Part shown: positions 7,125 through 14,621 of the stretch, one piece after another
Numbering within the stretch: position 1 is the stretch's first letter
How the letters are laid out: every line of letters starts with the position of its first letter
Virus record (IMG/VR): IMGVR_UViG_3300035181_001013
Span: 62,001 to 126,000 of that record
DNA: 64,000 bases
Direction: 5' to 3' (one strand)
Origin: a virus
The notes under the pieces: generated by a model
Seen by the model: only the letters and a program-made list of their open reading frames with translations
What the model was told of the DNA's origin: nothing
Databases searched by the model: none
Position numbers and translations under genes: made by a program

Positions 7125-8087
7125 ATGATAACACAAATCCCAGATAGTTTCAAAGAACCAGAATCATCAACAATGTTTCTCAACAATTTAACCGTTGTTG
7201 ATCACGCCTATATTGATAACGAAGGCTGTGTTAAAGGTGGGTCTTTCAATCCCAGTTTTATCGTATCTGGTCGTCCTGACCCAACAGAAAAAGTCGTTGT
7301 AGACTTTTCCACTATTAAAAAAGATATTAAAACTGCTATTGATAAACACGAATTTGATATACACAAAAATGGTTTTGATCATAAATTGTGGATAATTGAA
7401 GGATATTCGAACGTTGTCTCTATTGATGATAGTTCCGACGATGTTGTTACAATTGTAACACCAAATATGACTTTAATTTTGGCAAAAGACGCTGTTCGAG
7501 TCATAGAACAAAAAATGAACACAAATTCAGAATACAGTGTCTACTATATTGGTGATGCTTTTCGACGACACGTTCAAACATATCTACAAACAAAGTATCC
7601 AGATATTAATGTAAAGGTTCAATGTTTTAATAATGTGGATAAACATTTAATTGACATTATGGTTGCTACAGCCACATTTCACTACGTTCACGGATTAAAA
7701 GATTCAACATCGTTTGGTTGTCAAAACATTGCTCATGGTCATCGTTCGTTTATCCATACCGATAACGTAAGTTATAATAGTTTGGTATATGATGAATTGT
7801 GTGAAATTGCTAAAGAGTTGGACAACACAGTGTTTGTTCGTAAAGATAACGTATTATCAATTACACCCAACGAAATAGTGATTGGTTATTCAACCGAACA
7901 GCGTGGACGTTTCAAAATGACACTGAACACTGATTATCATAAAGTTGTAGTTCTTCCTACTGAAACAACCGTTGAGTTTTTAGCTGCGTATATTAAGCAA
8001 TATTATAGTACGAAATTGAAAGTCCTTGGAGCACGAGAAATTTATGTTAGCGAAGGACTTTCCAAAGGTGCTGTTGAACATCTATAA
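7125..8087 (+). CDS. queD: QueD-like 6-carboxytetrahydropterin synthase, two T-fold modules
   Basis: 320 residues, well over twice the usual QueD. Residues 15-90 resemble the second half of a QueD domain: a strand with SG, then KVVVDFSTIKKDI and DHKLWI (family: DF..LK, LDH..LN). The first-half residues are degenerate here. The zinc and catalytic residues occur in the C-terminal module instead: ATFHYVHGL, then CQNIAHGHRSF (family: F.AAH.L, C...HGH). The active site may thus be built from both modules. Converts 7,8-dihydroneopterin triphosphate to 6-carboxytetrahydropterin, upstream of QueE. Ribosome site TTGGAG. Confidence 0.7.
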   Translation: MITQIPDSFKEPESSTMFLNNLTVVDHAYIDNEGCVKGGSFNPSFIVSGRPDPTEKVVVDFSTIKKDIKTAIDKHEFDIHKNGFDHKLWIIEGYSNVVSIDDSSDDVVTIVTPNMTLILAKDAVRVIEQKMNTNSEYSVYYIGDAFRRHVQTYLQTKYPDINVKVQCFNNVDKHLIDIMVATATFHYVHGLKDSTSFGCQNIAHGHRSFIHTDNVSYNSLVYDELCEIAKELDNTVFVRKDNVLSITPNEIVIGYSTEQRGRFKMTLNTDYHKVVVLPTETTVEFLAAYIKQYYSTKLKVLGAREIYVSEGLSKGAVEHL

Positions 8088-8145
8088 TTATGACAGTTAA
8101 AATCTTCAAATATCTAATGTGTTTGATGGTTTGTGAAGTGATCGT

Positions 8146-8268
8146 ATGGAATTCTTAAAACTACTACTTCTCATATTTGAAACTGAAGGAATGGTAATTG
8201 TGGTATTTCTATTATTTATACGGTTAATTGCACCCAAATTAAGGTTTGAGAAAGACGAAGAAAGTTAA
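8146..8268 (+). CDS. 40-residue single-pass membrane peptide
   Basis: ATG 8146 to TAA 8268, immediately before the next ATG at 8269. One hydrophobic segment (residues 2-28) ends in a charged tail. An even smaller hydrophobic frame (8090-8158) overlaps its start. Unknown function. Confidence 0.5.
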   Translation: MEFLKLLLLIFETEGMVIVVFLLFIRLIAPKLRFEKDEES

Positions 8269-8460
8269 ATGCCTCTTTATACTTATCAATGTTCATCGTG
8301 TCATTCGAAAGAAGATGTGCTCGAAAAAGTCCAAGAATCCAATGAACCAAAAATTTGTCCATCTTGTGGAAAACCAACGTTTTTGAGAATTATCTCACAA
8401 GGAATACCCTTTCATCTAAAAGGTGAAGGGTATTACGAAACTGACTTTAAAAACAAGTAG
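8269..8460 (+). CDS. FmdB-family zinc ribbon protein
   Basis: 63 residues. MPLYTYQCSSCH..., then CPSCGKP, gives the CxxC...CxxC ribbon, followed by FHLKGEGYYETDFK, the conserved tail of the FmdB regulatory family (PF09723). The C-terminal 28 codons lie in a 118-bp repeat that recurs at 9780. Role in the phage unknown; possibly a small regulator. Confidence 0.85.
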   Translation: MPLYTYQCSSCHSKEDVLEKVQESNEPKICPSCGKPTFLRIISQGIPFHLKGEGYYETDFKNK

Positions 8461-8493
8461 TTAATCGCGTTCTTTGTAAAATGTAAGGTGCTT
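8376..8493 (+). repeat. 118-bp perfect direct repeat, left copy
   Basis: Identical to 9780-9897. It covers the 3' end of the FmdB-like gene, the gap, and the 3' end of the convergent SleB-like gene. The two copies bound a 1286-bp unique insert. Confidence 0.95.
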
Positions 8494-8603
8494 GGTTCAA
8501 TGGCTTCGGAGATGAACGTGATCAACTCCGTATACTCTGTCGGATCATACACCATTACTACCGTTGTTTTTAGTGGGCTGGTTTGTCTAAAATATCAGCA
8601 CAA

Positions 8604-8812
8604 TCAATTGTCCAAGTGGTTTCCCCAAATAGCAAATACCGCGGTACCATTCTGTGGGTGACTAATTTTGATTCTGTATTTTGAGTGAGGTAATACTGTA
8701 GGCTCGGTTCTCAGAGAACAGTTCCTGGTGGGAGGCCTGTATTGCGGGAGGAAAAGTTTGACATCTCATACAGAGATGGTTCAAAGTATTCATTCAATTC
8801 TGTTAATTTCAT
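8604..8812 (-). pseudogene. frameshifted small gene inside the insert
   Basis: The frame from ATG (8812) encodes MKLTELNEYFEPS... and reaches GLPPGTVL before a TGA. The reading resumes in another frame as LRTEPTVLPHSKYRIKIS and ends at 8604. Joined, they make one coherent protein of about 69 residues, so a small deletion is likely. No family named. Confidence 0.5.
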
Positions 8813-8844
8813 GTGGTCATTATACCACCAACTGATGGCGAAAG

Positions 8845-9135
8845 TCAACCACCTTCTCTGGTCTTGCGAATTGCTTCGTCTCGGTCAGATGATTCTTTCT
8901 TCATCTGGTATGCAGCTTCTATGCAATCGTCAACGCTGACCATACCCGTTGCAATCGCAATCACGCACAGTGCCCGGATTTCATCTGAGTGCAGTGAAAT
9001 ATGTTTTTGATCATCAAAGTTGAATGTCAATCCTTCGCCGTTCCACCATTCAGAAAAGTGAACGCTAACGGGGACGAGGCTTGTGTCATCTTCGAACAAT
9101 CCGGAGATCGTGTTATATCGTATGTCTTTTGTCAT
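8845..9135 (-). CDS. unknown small protein in the insert
   Basis: 96 residues, charged C terminus. A run of IRALCVIAIATGM is flanked by acidic helices. It overlaps the upstream gene (9132-9377) as ATGA, as expected for a real phage operon. Codon use looks richer in G and C than its surroundings. No family recognised. Confidence 0.6.
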   Translation of the reverse strand: MTKDIRYNTISGLFEDDTSLVPVSVHFSEWWNGEGLTFNFDDQKHISLHSDEIRALCVIAIATGMVSVDDCIEAAYQMKKESSDRDEAIRKTREGG

Positions 9136-9377
9136 TCAGTTGAATCCCGATCGTCTGTTACGTGTGCCTTCAACTGTTTAAGAATTTTATTGATAGCTTG
9201 TTGGTCGTGCACTCTGCACGACGTTATGATGGTTGGGTGAAATACTCTACCCGAATCACTTTCTTCTGTCATATCAAGGTAGTAGAAGAATTCTTTCACC
9301 AATTGCTTTAATGTGTCCTGACCAGGCGCCGTTACTTCAGCAAGGTCTGTTAGCGTTTTATCAGTGTACACATTCAT
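9132..9377 (-). CDS. unknown small protein in the insert
   Basis: 81 residues, mostly helical and acidic. First of two ATGA-overlapping genes on the minus strand, opposite to the flanking FmdB-like gene. No family recognised. Confidence 0.6.
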   Translation of the reverse strand: MNVYTDKTLTDLAEVTAPGQDTLKQLVKEFFYYLDMTEESDSGRVFHPTIITSCRVHDQQAINKILKQLKAHVTDDRDSTE

Positions 9378-9627
9378 TTAGAATTCAATCCCAAGAAGTT
9401 TCAATCGTCACTGTGTGATGTGGCGAATGCGTTTGCAAACACGTTGGCATCTGCAATTGCGCGTGTAGAAAGGTGTTGAAGTTTGATCACAAATACTCCA
9501 GATAAAATAATAGGATGAAGCAATCATCTCACATTCACCCCATAAAGTCAACAATCACTTTTTCAACGGTAAAAACACAACGGTAAAGGATGTATTCCAG
9601 AGTATGGTTTTGTTCCTGATGCTTTTT

Positions 9628-9776
9628 TCACTCATCGTGAAACTTCCGCTCAAGAGGTTCACGCGATAAGCAGTGGACGTTCTTACCGTCGTGCGCCATT
9701 ACTCTGTAACCTCTTCTTCTGTGAACAGTACCCAAGTTCCTGGTGCGTATGCAACAGCAACCAGGCCAGATTCCAT
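9628..9776 (-). other. two tiny overlapping ORFs at the insert edge
   Basis: A 25-codon frame from 9776 to 9699 (MESGLVAVAYAPG..., acidic end) is followed, overlapping as TAATG, by a 23-codon frame to 9628. The first starts 4 bp inside the repeat boundary and may be the surviving 3' end of a longer gene. Confidence 0.35.
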
Positions 9777-9779
9777 CAA

Positions 9780-9897
9780 AACGTTTTTGAGAATTATCTC
9801 ACAAGGAATACCCTTTCATCTAAAAGGTGAAGGGTATTACGAAACTGACTTTAAAAACAAGTAGTTAATCGCGTTCTTTGTAAAATGTAAGGTGCTT
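9780..9897 (+). repeat. 118-bp perfect direct repeat, right copy
   Basis: Second copy of 8376-8493. Deleting one copy plus the insert (1404 bp) leaves both the FmdB-like and SleB-like genes intact and convergent, so this must be close to the ancestral state. Confidence 0.95.
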
Positions 9898-10401
9898 TGT
9901 TTTTAACACTTCAACAAAACTTGGAGATACTGCCCAAGAAGGTGTAACTCGTTCATCGTGAAAATGTGTAGCACCGTGTGTTATATCTGTACGTTGTTGA
10001 ATTACAAATGCGTGCATAATACTTGCAGCAATTTCTTGAGCACTGGCCCATTTATCAGATTCCGTGTTTATGTCTTTATCCCCATCACATTGATATGAGA
10101 ATTGACACACGTGCTTTCCGGACCGAGTTTTGGTTGTTTGATGTGTAACTGCACACACTGTTTTAGGATAGTCTGAATCTATTACACGATTTATTACTAC
10201 GTTTGCAACAGCAAGTTGTGATTTTTTATAATCTGCAGCTTCAAAATATATTGTTTCAGCTAAACAGTATCGTTGTTTATCGATAGAGCTTTTATTTGTA
10301 TCAATAAGTTGTTGTAAATTGTTCTGTTTTTCTTGGTATTCAGAACCCGCGTAAACTGTAGATGTAACTAACAAAAAAATGGACAATAGTATCCCTCTCA
10401 T
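9865..10401 (-). CDS. SleB-like cell wall hydrolase with signal peptide
   Basis: 178 residues. Signal peptide (MRGILLSIFLLVTSTVYA, cut near residue 18), then a Hydrolase_2/SleB domain: LAETIYFEAADYKKSQLAVA, NVVINRV, and a CQFSYQCDGD segment. Such lytic enzymes cleave peptidoglycan glycan strands; here it would act from the periplasm during lysis. One of three peptidoglycan-active proteins in the window. It is a single minus-strand gene in a plus-strand region. Confidence 0.85.
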   Translation of the reverse strand: MRGILLSIFLLVTSTVYAGSEYQEKQNNLQQLIDTNKSSIDKQRYCLAETIYFEAADYKKSQLAVANVVINRVIDSDYPKTVCAVTHQTTKTRSGKHVCQFSYQCDGDKDINTESDKWASAQEIAASIMHAFVIQQRTDITHGATHFHDERVTPSWAVSPSFVEVLKTKHLTFYKERD

Positions 10402-10529
10402 GTTTTCTCCTTAATTAAGAAAATGTATCATCACAAAATCTGATGATGAGAAGGGGCTTGTTGGAGCCCTCTGTTGAAGTATATGGTAATTATATTTTAT
10501 ATTTTATATTTATACAACTAATAAATATG

Positions 10530-10558
10530 TTGACTTTCATTAGGGGAATGTGTATGAT
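10530..10558 (+). promoter_or_regulatory. sigma-70-like promoter
   Basis: TTGACT, 17 bp, TATGAT, 36 bp before the zinc finger gene at 10595. Confidence 0.65.
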
Positions 10559-10594
10559 TCACTCACTCGAATTAAGATTTAATAAGGAAAATGT

Positions 10595-10900
10595 ATGACG
10601 ACAAACACAGAAGTATATGATGAAGCTGAATTGGCTGAATTTACAGAACGAGCAGAACGCGAGTCTGGTGTAAATGAAATTCGATCAAAGGTGTTCCAGG
10701 GAACGAAAGAAGAAGCAGCAAAATTGGCCGACCCAAACAAATTATGTCAAGACTGTGAATTACCAATTCCTGTTGAACGACAGTTGGCATATCCAACAGC
10801 AAAATTTTGCGTTGATTGTCAAGAGTGGCACGATGCAGCAGAAGAACGCAAACGTCGTATGACTGGAACTGGATTTAACGTTTTGGGAGTATTCGGATGA
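10595..10900 (+). CDS. DksA/TraR-type zinc finger protein
   Basis: 101 residues. An acidic helical N terminus is followed by a C4 zinc finger: CQDC, IPVERQLAYPTAKFCVDCQ, the signature of DksA/TraR C-terminal fingers. TraR-like proteins bind RNA polymerase through the secondary channel and can mimic DksA with ppGpp, so it may redirect host transcription early. Overlaps the next gene as ATGA. Confidence 0.8.
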   Translation: MTTNTEVYDEAELAEFTERAERESGVNEIRSKVFQGTKEEAAKLADPNKLCQDCELPIPVERQLAYPTAKFCVDCQEWHDAAEERKRRMTGTGFNVLGVFG

Positions 10901-11190
10901 GTTGTCATTGGAATCATCGATTGGTTCAGTGTGAAAGTGGTGGTGAAGTTTACTTTGAAATTCGTGAGGTATACTACAACAATACTGGAAATGTTACAGC
11001 AATGACCGAAGACGCTATCGGAGTTGGAGGATACAGTGTTGAAGAAATTCTTGTGACTCTAGAACGAATGAAAGTTGCGTGTTCTAAAGAAGTCATTATT
11101 GAAAAAGATTTTGTATACGATAAGTGGGATGATGAATTTGAAGATGGAGATGATGATCAAGACAGCAACGTATCCGACTCAAACTCCTGA
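10897..11190 (+). CDS. unknown acidic-tailed protein
   Basis: 97 residues. The N-terminal MSCHWNHRLVQCESGGEVYF and VYYNNTGNVTAMTE resemble a widespread short phage protein; the last 25 residues are strongly acidic. Coupled to the DksA-like gene by overlap. Function unknown. Confidence 0.65.
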   Translation: MSCHWNHRLVQCESGGEVYFEIREVYYNNTGNVTAMTEDAIGVGGYSVEEILVTLERMKVACSKEVIIEKDFVYDKWDDEFEDGDDDQDSNVSDSNS

Positions 11191-11239
11191 CACAATAAAG
11201 CATGTTCTGCTATTGATGAGTTCAAAGTTAAACTAAACA

Positions 11240-11643
11240 ATGAGGGATGACCAGATGAGTTTTGGAACGAATTTTTAGTATCTCTGTCAATAGCATCCGC
11301 GTTTGTTGCTAACAATCTTGAACGGAGATATATGGAGATAACTGAAACTGAACGTCAGATTTTATTGAGAGGTCTCCTCTATTCCATAAGAATGAGTAAT
11401 AATTTGATTAAAACTCATAAAGACGTAGCCCTGTGGATTGCGTTAGAAGATTTTATCGGAGATAAAGATTTCTCTTTCCGAATAGCTCTAACAGTGCCGA
11501 ATGCTTGTGAATATTCAAGAGACGCATCAGGAATTCTCCATTTATATTCTGAAGATAGTGCGCACCGTTTGTTAACAAGGAAAAGAATGTTTTTTTATGT
11601 TCAAGGACGAAGAAGTGAATTTCTTAAAAGGGATGTAATATGA
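11240..11643 (+). pseudogene. frameshifted unknown gene
   Basis: The frame from ATG 11332 (103 residues, MEITETERQ...) extends upstream without interruption to 11251, where it meets a TGA. An ATG at 11240 in the other frame would join it if one base were added, giving a protein of about 134 residues that starts MRD(D/E)PDEFWNEFLV. Either a one-base deletion or a sequence error. No family recognised. Confidence 0.55.
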
Positions 11644-11729
11644 GCTGCCCAATGTGCGACGATGGTCATTTTCCAAACAAAGTAATGATTCCTGTAAAAG
11701 ACAAAAGACAGGCGAGTAAATTTGGTTGA
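11640..11729 (+). CDS. 29-residue protein with CPMC motif
   Basis: Starts ATGA-overlapped with the previous stop. MSCPMCDDGHF suggests a half zinc site; the rest is basic. A 22-codon frame (11732-11800) follows, overlapping the HNH gene. Confidence 0.45.
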   Translation: MSCPMCDDGHFPNKVMIPVKDKRQASKFG

Positions 11730-11786
11730 GTATGAAATCAGAAACTTATTCTAAATTAGAAAAATCAATTCAAGAAATATATAAAA

Positions 11787-12089
11787 ATGGCAGAAAATGA
11801 TTTATGTCCATTGTGTGGAAGAACACTGGGTGACATTAATGTGGATTTCCACCATTTAATTCCAAAGACGTTTAAAGGGAAAGATGGAGTTATGCTCCAC
11901 CGTGTTTGCCATAGATATATCCACGCCACATTCAGTGAACGTGAATTGGCTAATTATTATCACACGATTGAACGTTTATTGGAGTATGAAAACATCCAAA
12001 AGTTTGTTAAGTGGATTACAAAAAAACCACCTGAATATTATGTAAGTGCTAATGAAAGCATTGAACGAAAAAAGAAAAGAAAAAGATAA
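11787..12089 (+). CDS. HNH-like protein
   Basis: 100 residues. CPLCGRTLG is followed by DFHHLIPKTFKG, LHRVCHRYIHATFSERELA, which fits the HNH nuclease fold (paired cysteines, central HH, then CH...H). Basic C terminus. Free-standing, so a small nuclease or homing-type enzyme; target unknown. Confidence 0.7.
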   Translation: MAENDLCPLCGRTLGDINVDFHHLIPKTFKGKDGVMLHRVCHRYIHATFSERELANYYHTIERLLEYENIQKFVKWITKKPPEYYVSANESIERKKKRKR

Positions 12090-12132
12090 ATCGTTAGTTT
12101 AAAAAATACTATATCTTTTAAGGAGACATAAG

Positions 12133-12198
12133 ATGTCAACGACGTATATGATGTTCCAAGCACCAGATGTGTTTTTGAGATTGATAAATAAATGTTGA
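12133..12198 (+). CDS. 21-residue peptide
   Basis: ATG 12133 follows a strong AAGGAGA ribosome site. Its stop codon overlaps the -35 box of the next promoter. Too short to classify. Confidence 0.35.
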   Translation: MSTTYMMFQAPDVFLRLINKC

Positions 12199-12223
12199 CT
12201 TTTATAAATAAGTCATATATACT
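12195..12223 (+). promoter_or_regulatory. strong sigma-70-like promoter of short unit 1
   Basis: TTGACT, 17 bp, TATACT. The 24-base stretch after TTGACTTT is nearly identical to the promoter at 18155, so the two short units share a promoter sequence. Confidence 0.75.
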
Positions 12224-12381
12224 TGTATCAACAGTTGAGCAAAGTGCTTAACTAAATAGTTAGGTGTTGAAAGCTAGGACGTCCCGGTACTAACAAAACA
12301 TAGAAATATGTGGGTGCGTAGAAGCGTATATTAAGCAGACGATAAAGTAGTAAACACCATTTAATTTAAGGAGCTTTACAA
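12224..12381 (+). ncRNA. structured 5' leader or small RNA
   Basis: About 150 bases between promoter and a 31-codon frame. GTTGAGCA-AAG-TGCTTAAC (12232-12250) makes an 8-bp stem. The transcript would end at the terminator at 12534. It may be a small RNA, with or without translation of the peptide. Confidence 0.4.
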
Positions 12382-12477
12382 ATGTTCGTAACCAGACAAC
12401 AACAGAGTATTAGTATCATTCGCCGACGCCAAGTACGTCGCGACAGTGATATTATTATGTCTGGAGGCTGGGTATAG
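12382..12477 (+). CDS. 31-residue peptide in a short promoter-terminator unit
   Basis: AAGGAG precedes ATGTTCG. The peptide is basic in the middle (IIRRRQVRRD) and ends SGGWV. The unit resembles an amino acid leader-peptide arrangement (short frame, then terminator), but no gene of that operon follows. Parallel to the unit at 18155-18374. Confidence 0.45.
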   Translation: MFVTRQQQSISIIRRRQVRRDSDIIMSGGWV

Positions 12478-12500
12478 CATAAAGCTAAATTCTTAAAAAG

Positions 12501-12534
12501 AAAAACCCAGTTTCCAAAAGAGACTGGGTTTTTC
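12501..12534 (+). terminator. intrinsic terminator
   Basis: AAAACCCAGT...ACTGGGTTTTT hairpin ending in a T-run, placed just after the 31-codon frame. Confidence 0.85.
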
Positions 12535-12570
12535 GTTTTACAACTGTTCATTAAAAATTTGAAAATATAT

Positions 12571-12645
12571 TGGGAAGAAGCCGATTGGTCGAGGTGGTGC
12601 GTTCTGAGCGCATTCGTATAGAGTTCGATTCTCTACTTCCTAGCC
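12571..12645 (+). tRNA. tRNA-Gln(CTG)
   Basis: Acceptor TGGGAAG/CTTCCTA, discriminator G, anticodon stem GTGCG/CGCAT, loop TTCTGAG, reading CAG. U1 and G73 fit Gln. The 3' end reads GCCT, so CCA is not fully encoded. Confidence 0.8.
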
Positions 12646-12651
12646 TTTAAT

Positions 12652-12725
12652 TGGCCCGTGGTGTAGCGGTAGCACAGAAGATTTTGAATCTTCTAGTCCA
12701 AGTTCAACTCTTGGTGGGCTTGCCA
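12652..12725 (+). tRNA. tRNA-Gln(TTG)
   Basis: Acceptor TGGCCCG/TGGGCTT (first pair T-T), discriminator G, CCA encoded. Anticodon stem GAAGA/TCTTC, loop TTTTGAA, reading CAA. Confidence 0.8.
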
Positions 12726-12738
12726 TTTGAAGTATAAT

Positions 12739-12813
12739 ACCGTCGTAGCTCTCGGGGAGAGCATCTCACTGTCTATGAGATTCAGGTGGGTTCGAGTCCC
12801 ATCGGCGGTGCCA
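12739..12813 (+). tRNA. tRNA-Asp(GTC)
   Basis: Acceptor ACCGTCG/CGGCGGT, G73, CCA encoded. Anticodon stem TCTCA/TGAGA, loop CTGTCTA. Standard class I body. Confidence 0.9.
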
Positions 12814-12820
12814 AAACAGA

Positions 12821-12897
12821 TGCCCCGTTCATCTAGTGATGACGCAAGGTTTTGACCCTTGTTGATTTTTCGAGTCCGATTCTCGACGGGGTTGCCA
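12821..12897 (+). tRNA. tRNA-Gln(TTG), second copy
   Basis: Acceptor TGCCCCG/CGGGGTT, G73, CCA encoded. Anticodon stem CAAGG/CCTTG, loop TTTTGAC, reading CAA. Its sequence differs from the TTG tRNA at 12652, so this is not a recent duplicate. Confidence 0.8.
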
Positions 12898-12913
12898 AAA
12901 AGGACGAAGTAAA

Positions 12914-13077
12914 ATGAGCAAAGAAGATAAAAAGTAGCAAAAATGCGTGGGCAGTTGAATAGATTAGAAACAGAATTAAAAATGGCCCTAATAAAAAAGT
13001 CTTCCAACGTTGCTGAAATTAACGTTTCTGAGTATAATAGAAGGATTCAAGATTTAAGAAAGAAATTGAGGATATAA
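12914..13077 (+). pseudogene. small coiled-coil gene with a frameshift
   Basis: The ATG 12914 frame (MSKEDKK) stops at TAG, but one extra A in the preceding A-run would continue as VAKMRGQLNRLETELK... to TAA 13077. Without it, an internal ATG at 12943 gives a 44-residue charged helix. Function unknown. Confidence 0.5.
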
Positions 13078-13088
13078 TGATTTGATAT

Positions 13089-13165
13089 GCCCTTGTATAT
13101 CAGTGGACTAGATTGTCTCGCTTCGAACGAGAAGGTCGGGAGTTCGAATCTCTCCAAGGGTACCA
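13089..13165 (+). tRNA. tRNA-Arg(TCG)
   Basis: Acceptor GCCCTTG/CAAGGGT, CCA encoded, anticodon stem TCTCG/CGAGA, loop CTTCGAA, reading CGA. Confidence 0.88.
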
Positions 13166-13227
13166 GTATTGTAATAACAGAACTCTAATATGAGTTAAAC
13201 GATTTTTTGACCACAAAGGAGATGATG

Positions 13228-13584
13228 ATGAAACAATACTTTTTAGGAAATTTTGGTGATGTAGAAGACGTTGAACACAAATTTCAGATAGAACTGAATG
13301 ATGGTGAAAAGATCTTATTAGCTTGGTATTCGTACGAAGATTATAGTGGATCCGCGTTTGTGTTGTATGAGAAAAACGGTATACTGTATGAGGTTAATGG
13401 ATCACACTGTTCGTGTTATGGTTTGGAGGAACAGTTCCAACCAGAAGAAACGTCAGTAGAAGCGTTGGAATATAGAATGAATAAAGGTACTTTGGGTCGT
13501 TGTGTATATTACAGCGAAAATGGTTCCTTCAAAAATGAATTGCGTGATGTATTGCGATTATATAAACGAAGGCACAGAAAGTAA
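13228..13584 (+). CDS. conserved phage protein of unknown function
   Basis: 118 residues; of three tandem ATGs the last (13228) is best spaced from AAAGGAG. Contains LLAWYSYEDYSGSAFVLYE and HCSCYGLEEQFQPEETS, a pattern I know from short conserved hypothetical proteins in many tailed phages. The paired cysteines (HCSCYG) may bind metal. It sits alone between tRNA genes. Confidence 0.65.
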   Translation: MKQYFLGNFGDVEDVEHKFQIELNDGEKILLAWYSYEDYSGSAFVLYEKNGILYEVNGSHCSCYGLEEQFQPEETSVEALEYRMNKGTLGRCVYYSENGSFKNELRDVLRLYKRRHRK

Positions 13585-13608
13585 CAAACGGACGAGAAAT
13601 CGTTCAAT

Positions 13609-13684
13609 GGGACCATAGCTCAGTTGGTAGAGTATCTGCCCTACAAGCAGACTGTCATCGGTTCGAACCCGGTTGGTCCTACCA
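13609..13684 (+). tRNA. tRNA-Val(TAC)
   Basis: Acceptor GGGACCA/TGGTCCT, CCA encoded, anticodon stem TCTGC/GCAGA, loop CCTACAA, reading GTA. Confidence 0.9.
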
Positions 13685-13690
13685 AACAAC

Positions 13691-13777
13691 ACCACTGTGG
13701 CCGATAGGTTAGGCACAGGACCGATAATCCTGGAGGGAAACCTCAAAGTTGGTTCGATTCCAACCGGTGGTACCAAA
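13691..13777 (+). tRNA. class II tRNA with Ile(GAT) anticodon and C33
   Basis: Acceptor ACCACTG/CGGTGGT, A73, CCA encoded; D arm GCC...GGC; anticodon stem CAGGA/TCCTG with loop CCGATAA, so the anticodon is GAT and the normally invariant T33 is C. The variable region is GAGG-GAAA-CCTC plus AAA, a real stem-loop as in Leu, Ser or Tyr tRNAs, not the 4-5 bases of an Ile tRNA. Charging identity is uncertain. Confidence 0.75.
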
Positions 13778-13870
13778 TCAACACCGTCAAATAGCATTCG
13801 GTCTGCTATACCGAAGACGACGAAAGGGTGTGTAACAACCTGACAGTAGTAGTGTGTTGTTTTAACTTTT
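13778..13870 (+). other. possible degenerate tRNA-Ser(GCT)
   Basis: TCGGT-CTGCTAT-ACCGA would be an anticodon arm reading GCT, and CAACACC and GTGTGTTG at the ends could pair, but there is no recognisable T arm. It may be a decayed class II tRNA or another hairpin RNA. Confidence 0.25.
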
Positions 13871-13950
13871 GGGTGTGGGGACTGCATGGCGTGGTCACCG
13901 GACTGTCACTTCGGAAAATCAGGAGGGTTCAATTCCCTTCACACCCGCCA
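13871..13950 (+). tRNA. tRNA-Asp(GTC), second copy
   Basis: Acceptor GGGTGTG/CACACCC, G73, CCA encoded. Anticodon stem CCGGA/TTCGG, loop CTGTCAC. Slightly long variable region (8 bases). Differs from the Asp tRNA at 12739. Confidence 0.82.
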
Positions 13951-13958
13951 AAAATTAT

Positions 13959-14030
13959 CTCTCATCTAGGGGAACTAGCTTATTGACTACGAATCAATTC
14001 TGGATCGTTCAACTCGATCATGGGAGGCCA
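13959..14030 (+). tRNA. tRNA-Arg(ACG)
   Basis: Acceptor CTCTCAT/ATGGGAG, G73, CCA encoded, anticodon stem ATTGA/TCAAT, loop CTACGAA. A34 would need deamination to inosine to read CGU/CGC/CGA. Confidence 0.85.
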
Positions 14031-14105
14031 ACATCATAAACAAATGTTGATATTAGTCTTTGTATTCAATACAATGAGAGAACAAACTTTTAAAGATTAT
14101 TAACT

Positions 14106-14375
14106 ATGTCTAACACATTAAGACACAAAGAGAAGAATAAATCCAAAAGAGCAATACGTCAATATCGGGAAGATACAGATTGCTCTACCGAACACCCGTT
14201 TTGGATAGGTAAAGAAGAATTGGAAAACCCTGAACTGTTAAACATATTATACGATTTTTTGAATAAACCAGGGACTCGGCATGGAAACAAAAGACGCTTT
14301 GAAGCATACATGAAGTGGAAAGAACGAAAGAAACAAAGAATTAAGTTAAACAAATTGGTTGATGAAATAGAATAA
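14106..14375 (+). CDS. small basic protein
   Basis: 89 residues, very rich in lysine and arginine at both ends (NKSKRAIRQYRED; MKWKERKKQRIK). Contains HPFWIGKEELENPELL in the middle. May bind nucleic acid. No family recognised; sits between tRNA genes. Confidence 0.6.
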   Translation: MSNTLRHKEKNKSKRAIRQYREDTDCSTEHPFWIGKEELENPELLNILYDFLNKPGTRHGNKRRFEAYMKWKERKKQRIKLNKLVDEIE

Positions 14376-14380
14376 TTATT

Positions 14381-14466
14381 GGAAGATGAACTGTTCTGGT
14401 GTTCAGGTTCGTTTGCTAAACGAAACGCTCCGCAAGGGGTGGGGTCCGATTCCTCCGTCTTCCGCC
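14381..14466 (+). tRNA. tRNA-Ser(GCT)
   Basis: Class II: acceptor GGAAGAT/GTCTTCC, G73, anticodon stem TTCGT/ACGAA, loop TTGCTAA, variable arm CTCCGCAAGGGG. The 3' end reads GCCT, without a full CCA. Its body is similar to the Asn-anticodon tRNA at 18482. Confidence 0.85.
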
Positions 14467-14621
14467 TGGCACACAAGATAGATATACCGGTTGTCTCTAG
14501 TTGGAAATGATGTGAAAAATATTTGTGCATAAATATAGTAACACGTTTTCATTAACTTTTGCGCCGCCAAATTATAAATATTCGTTTAATTAAAACACTT
14601 TAAAGTAATGCACTTTTATTC

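Noticed and set aside
8494-9779. Insertion sequence or transposon
   Set aside because: No transposase, no terminal inverted repeats; flanking 118-bp repeats are too long for a normal target duplication.
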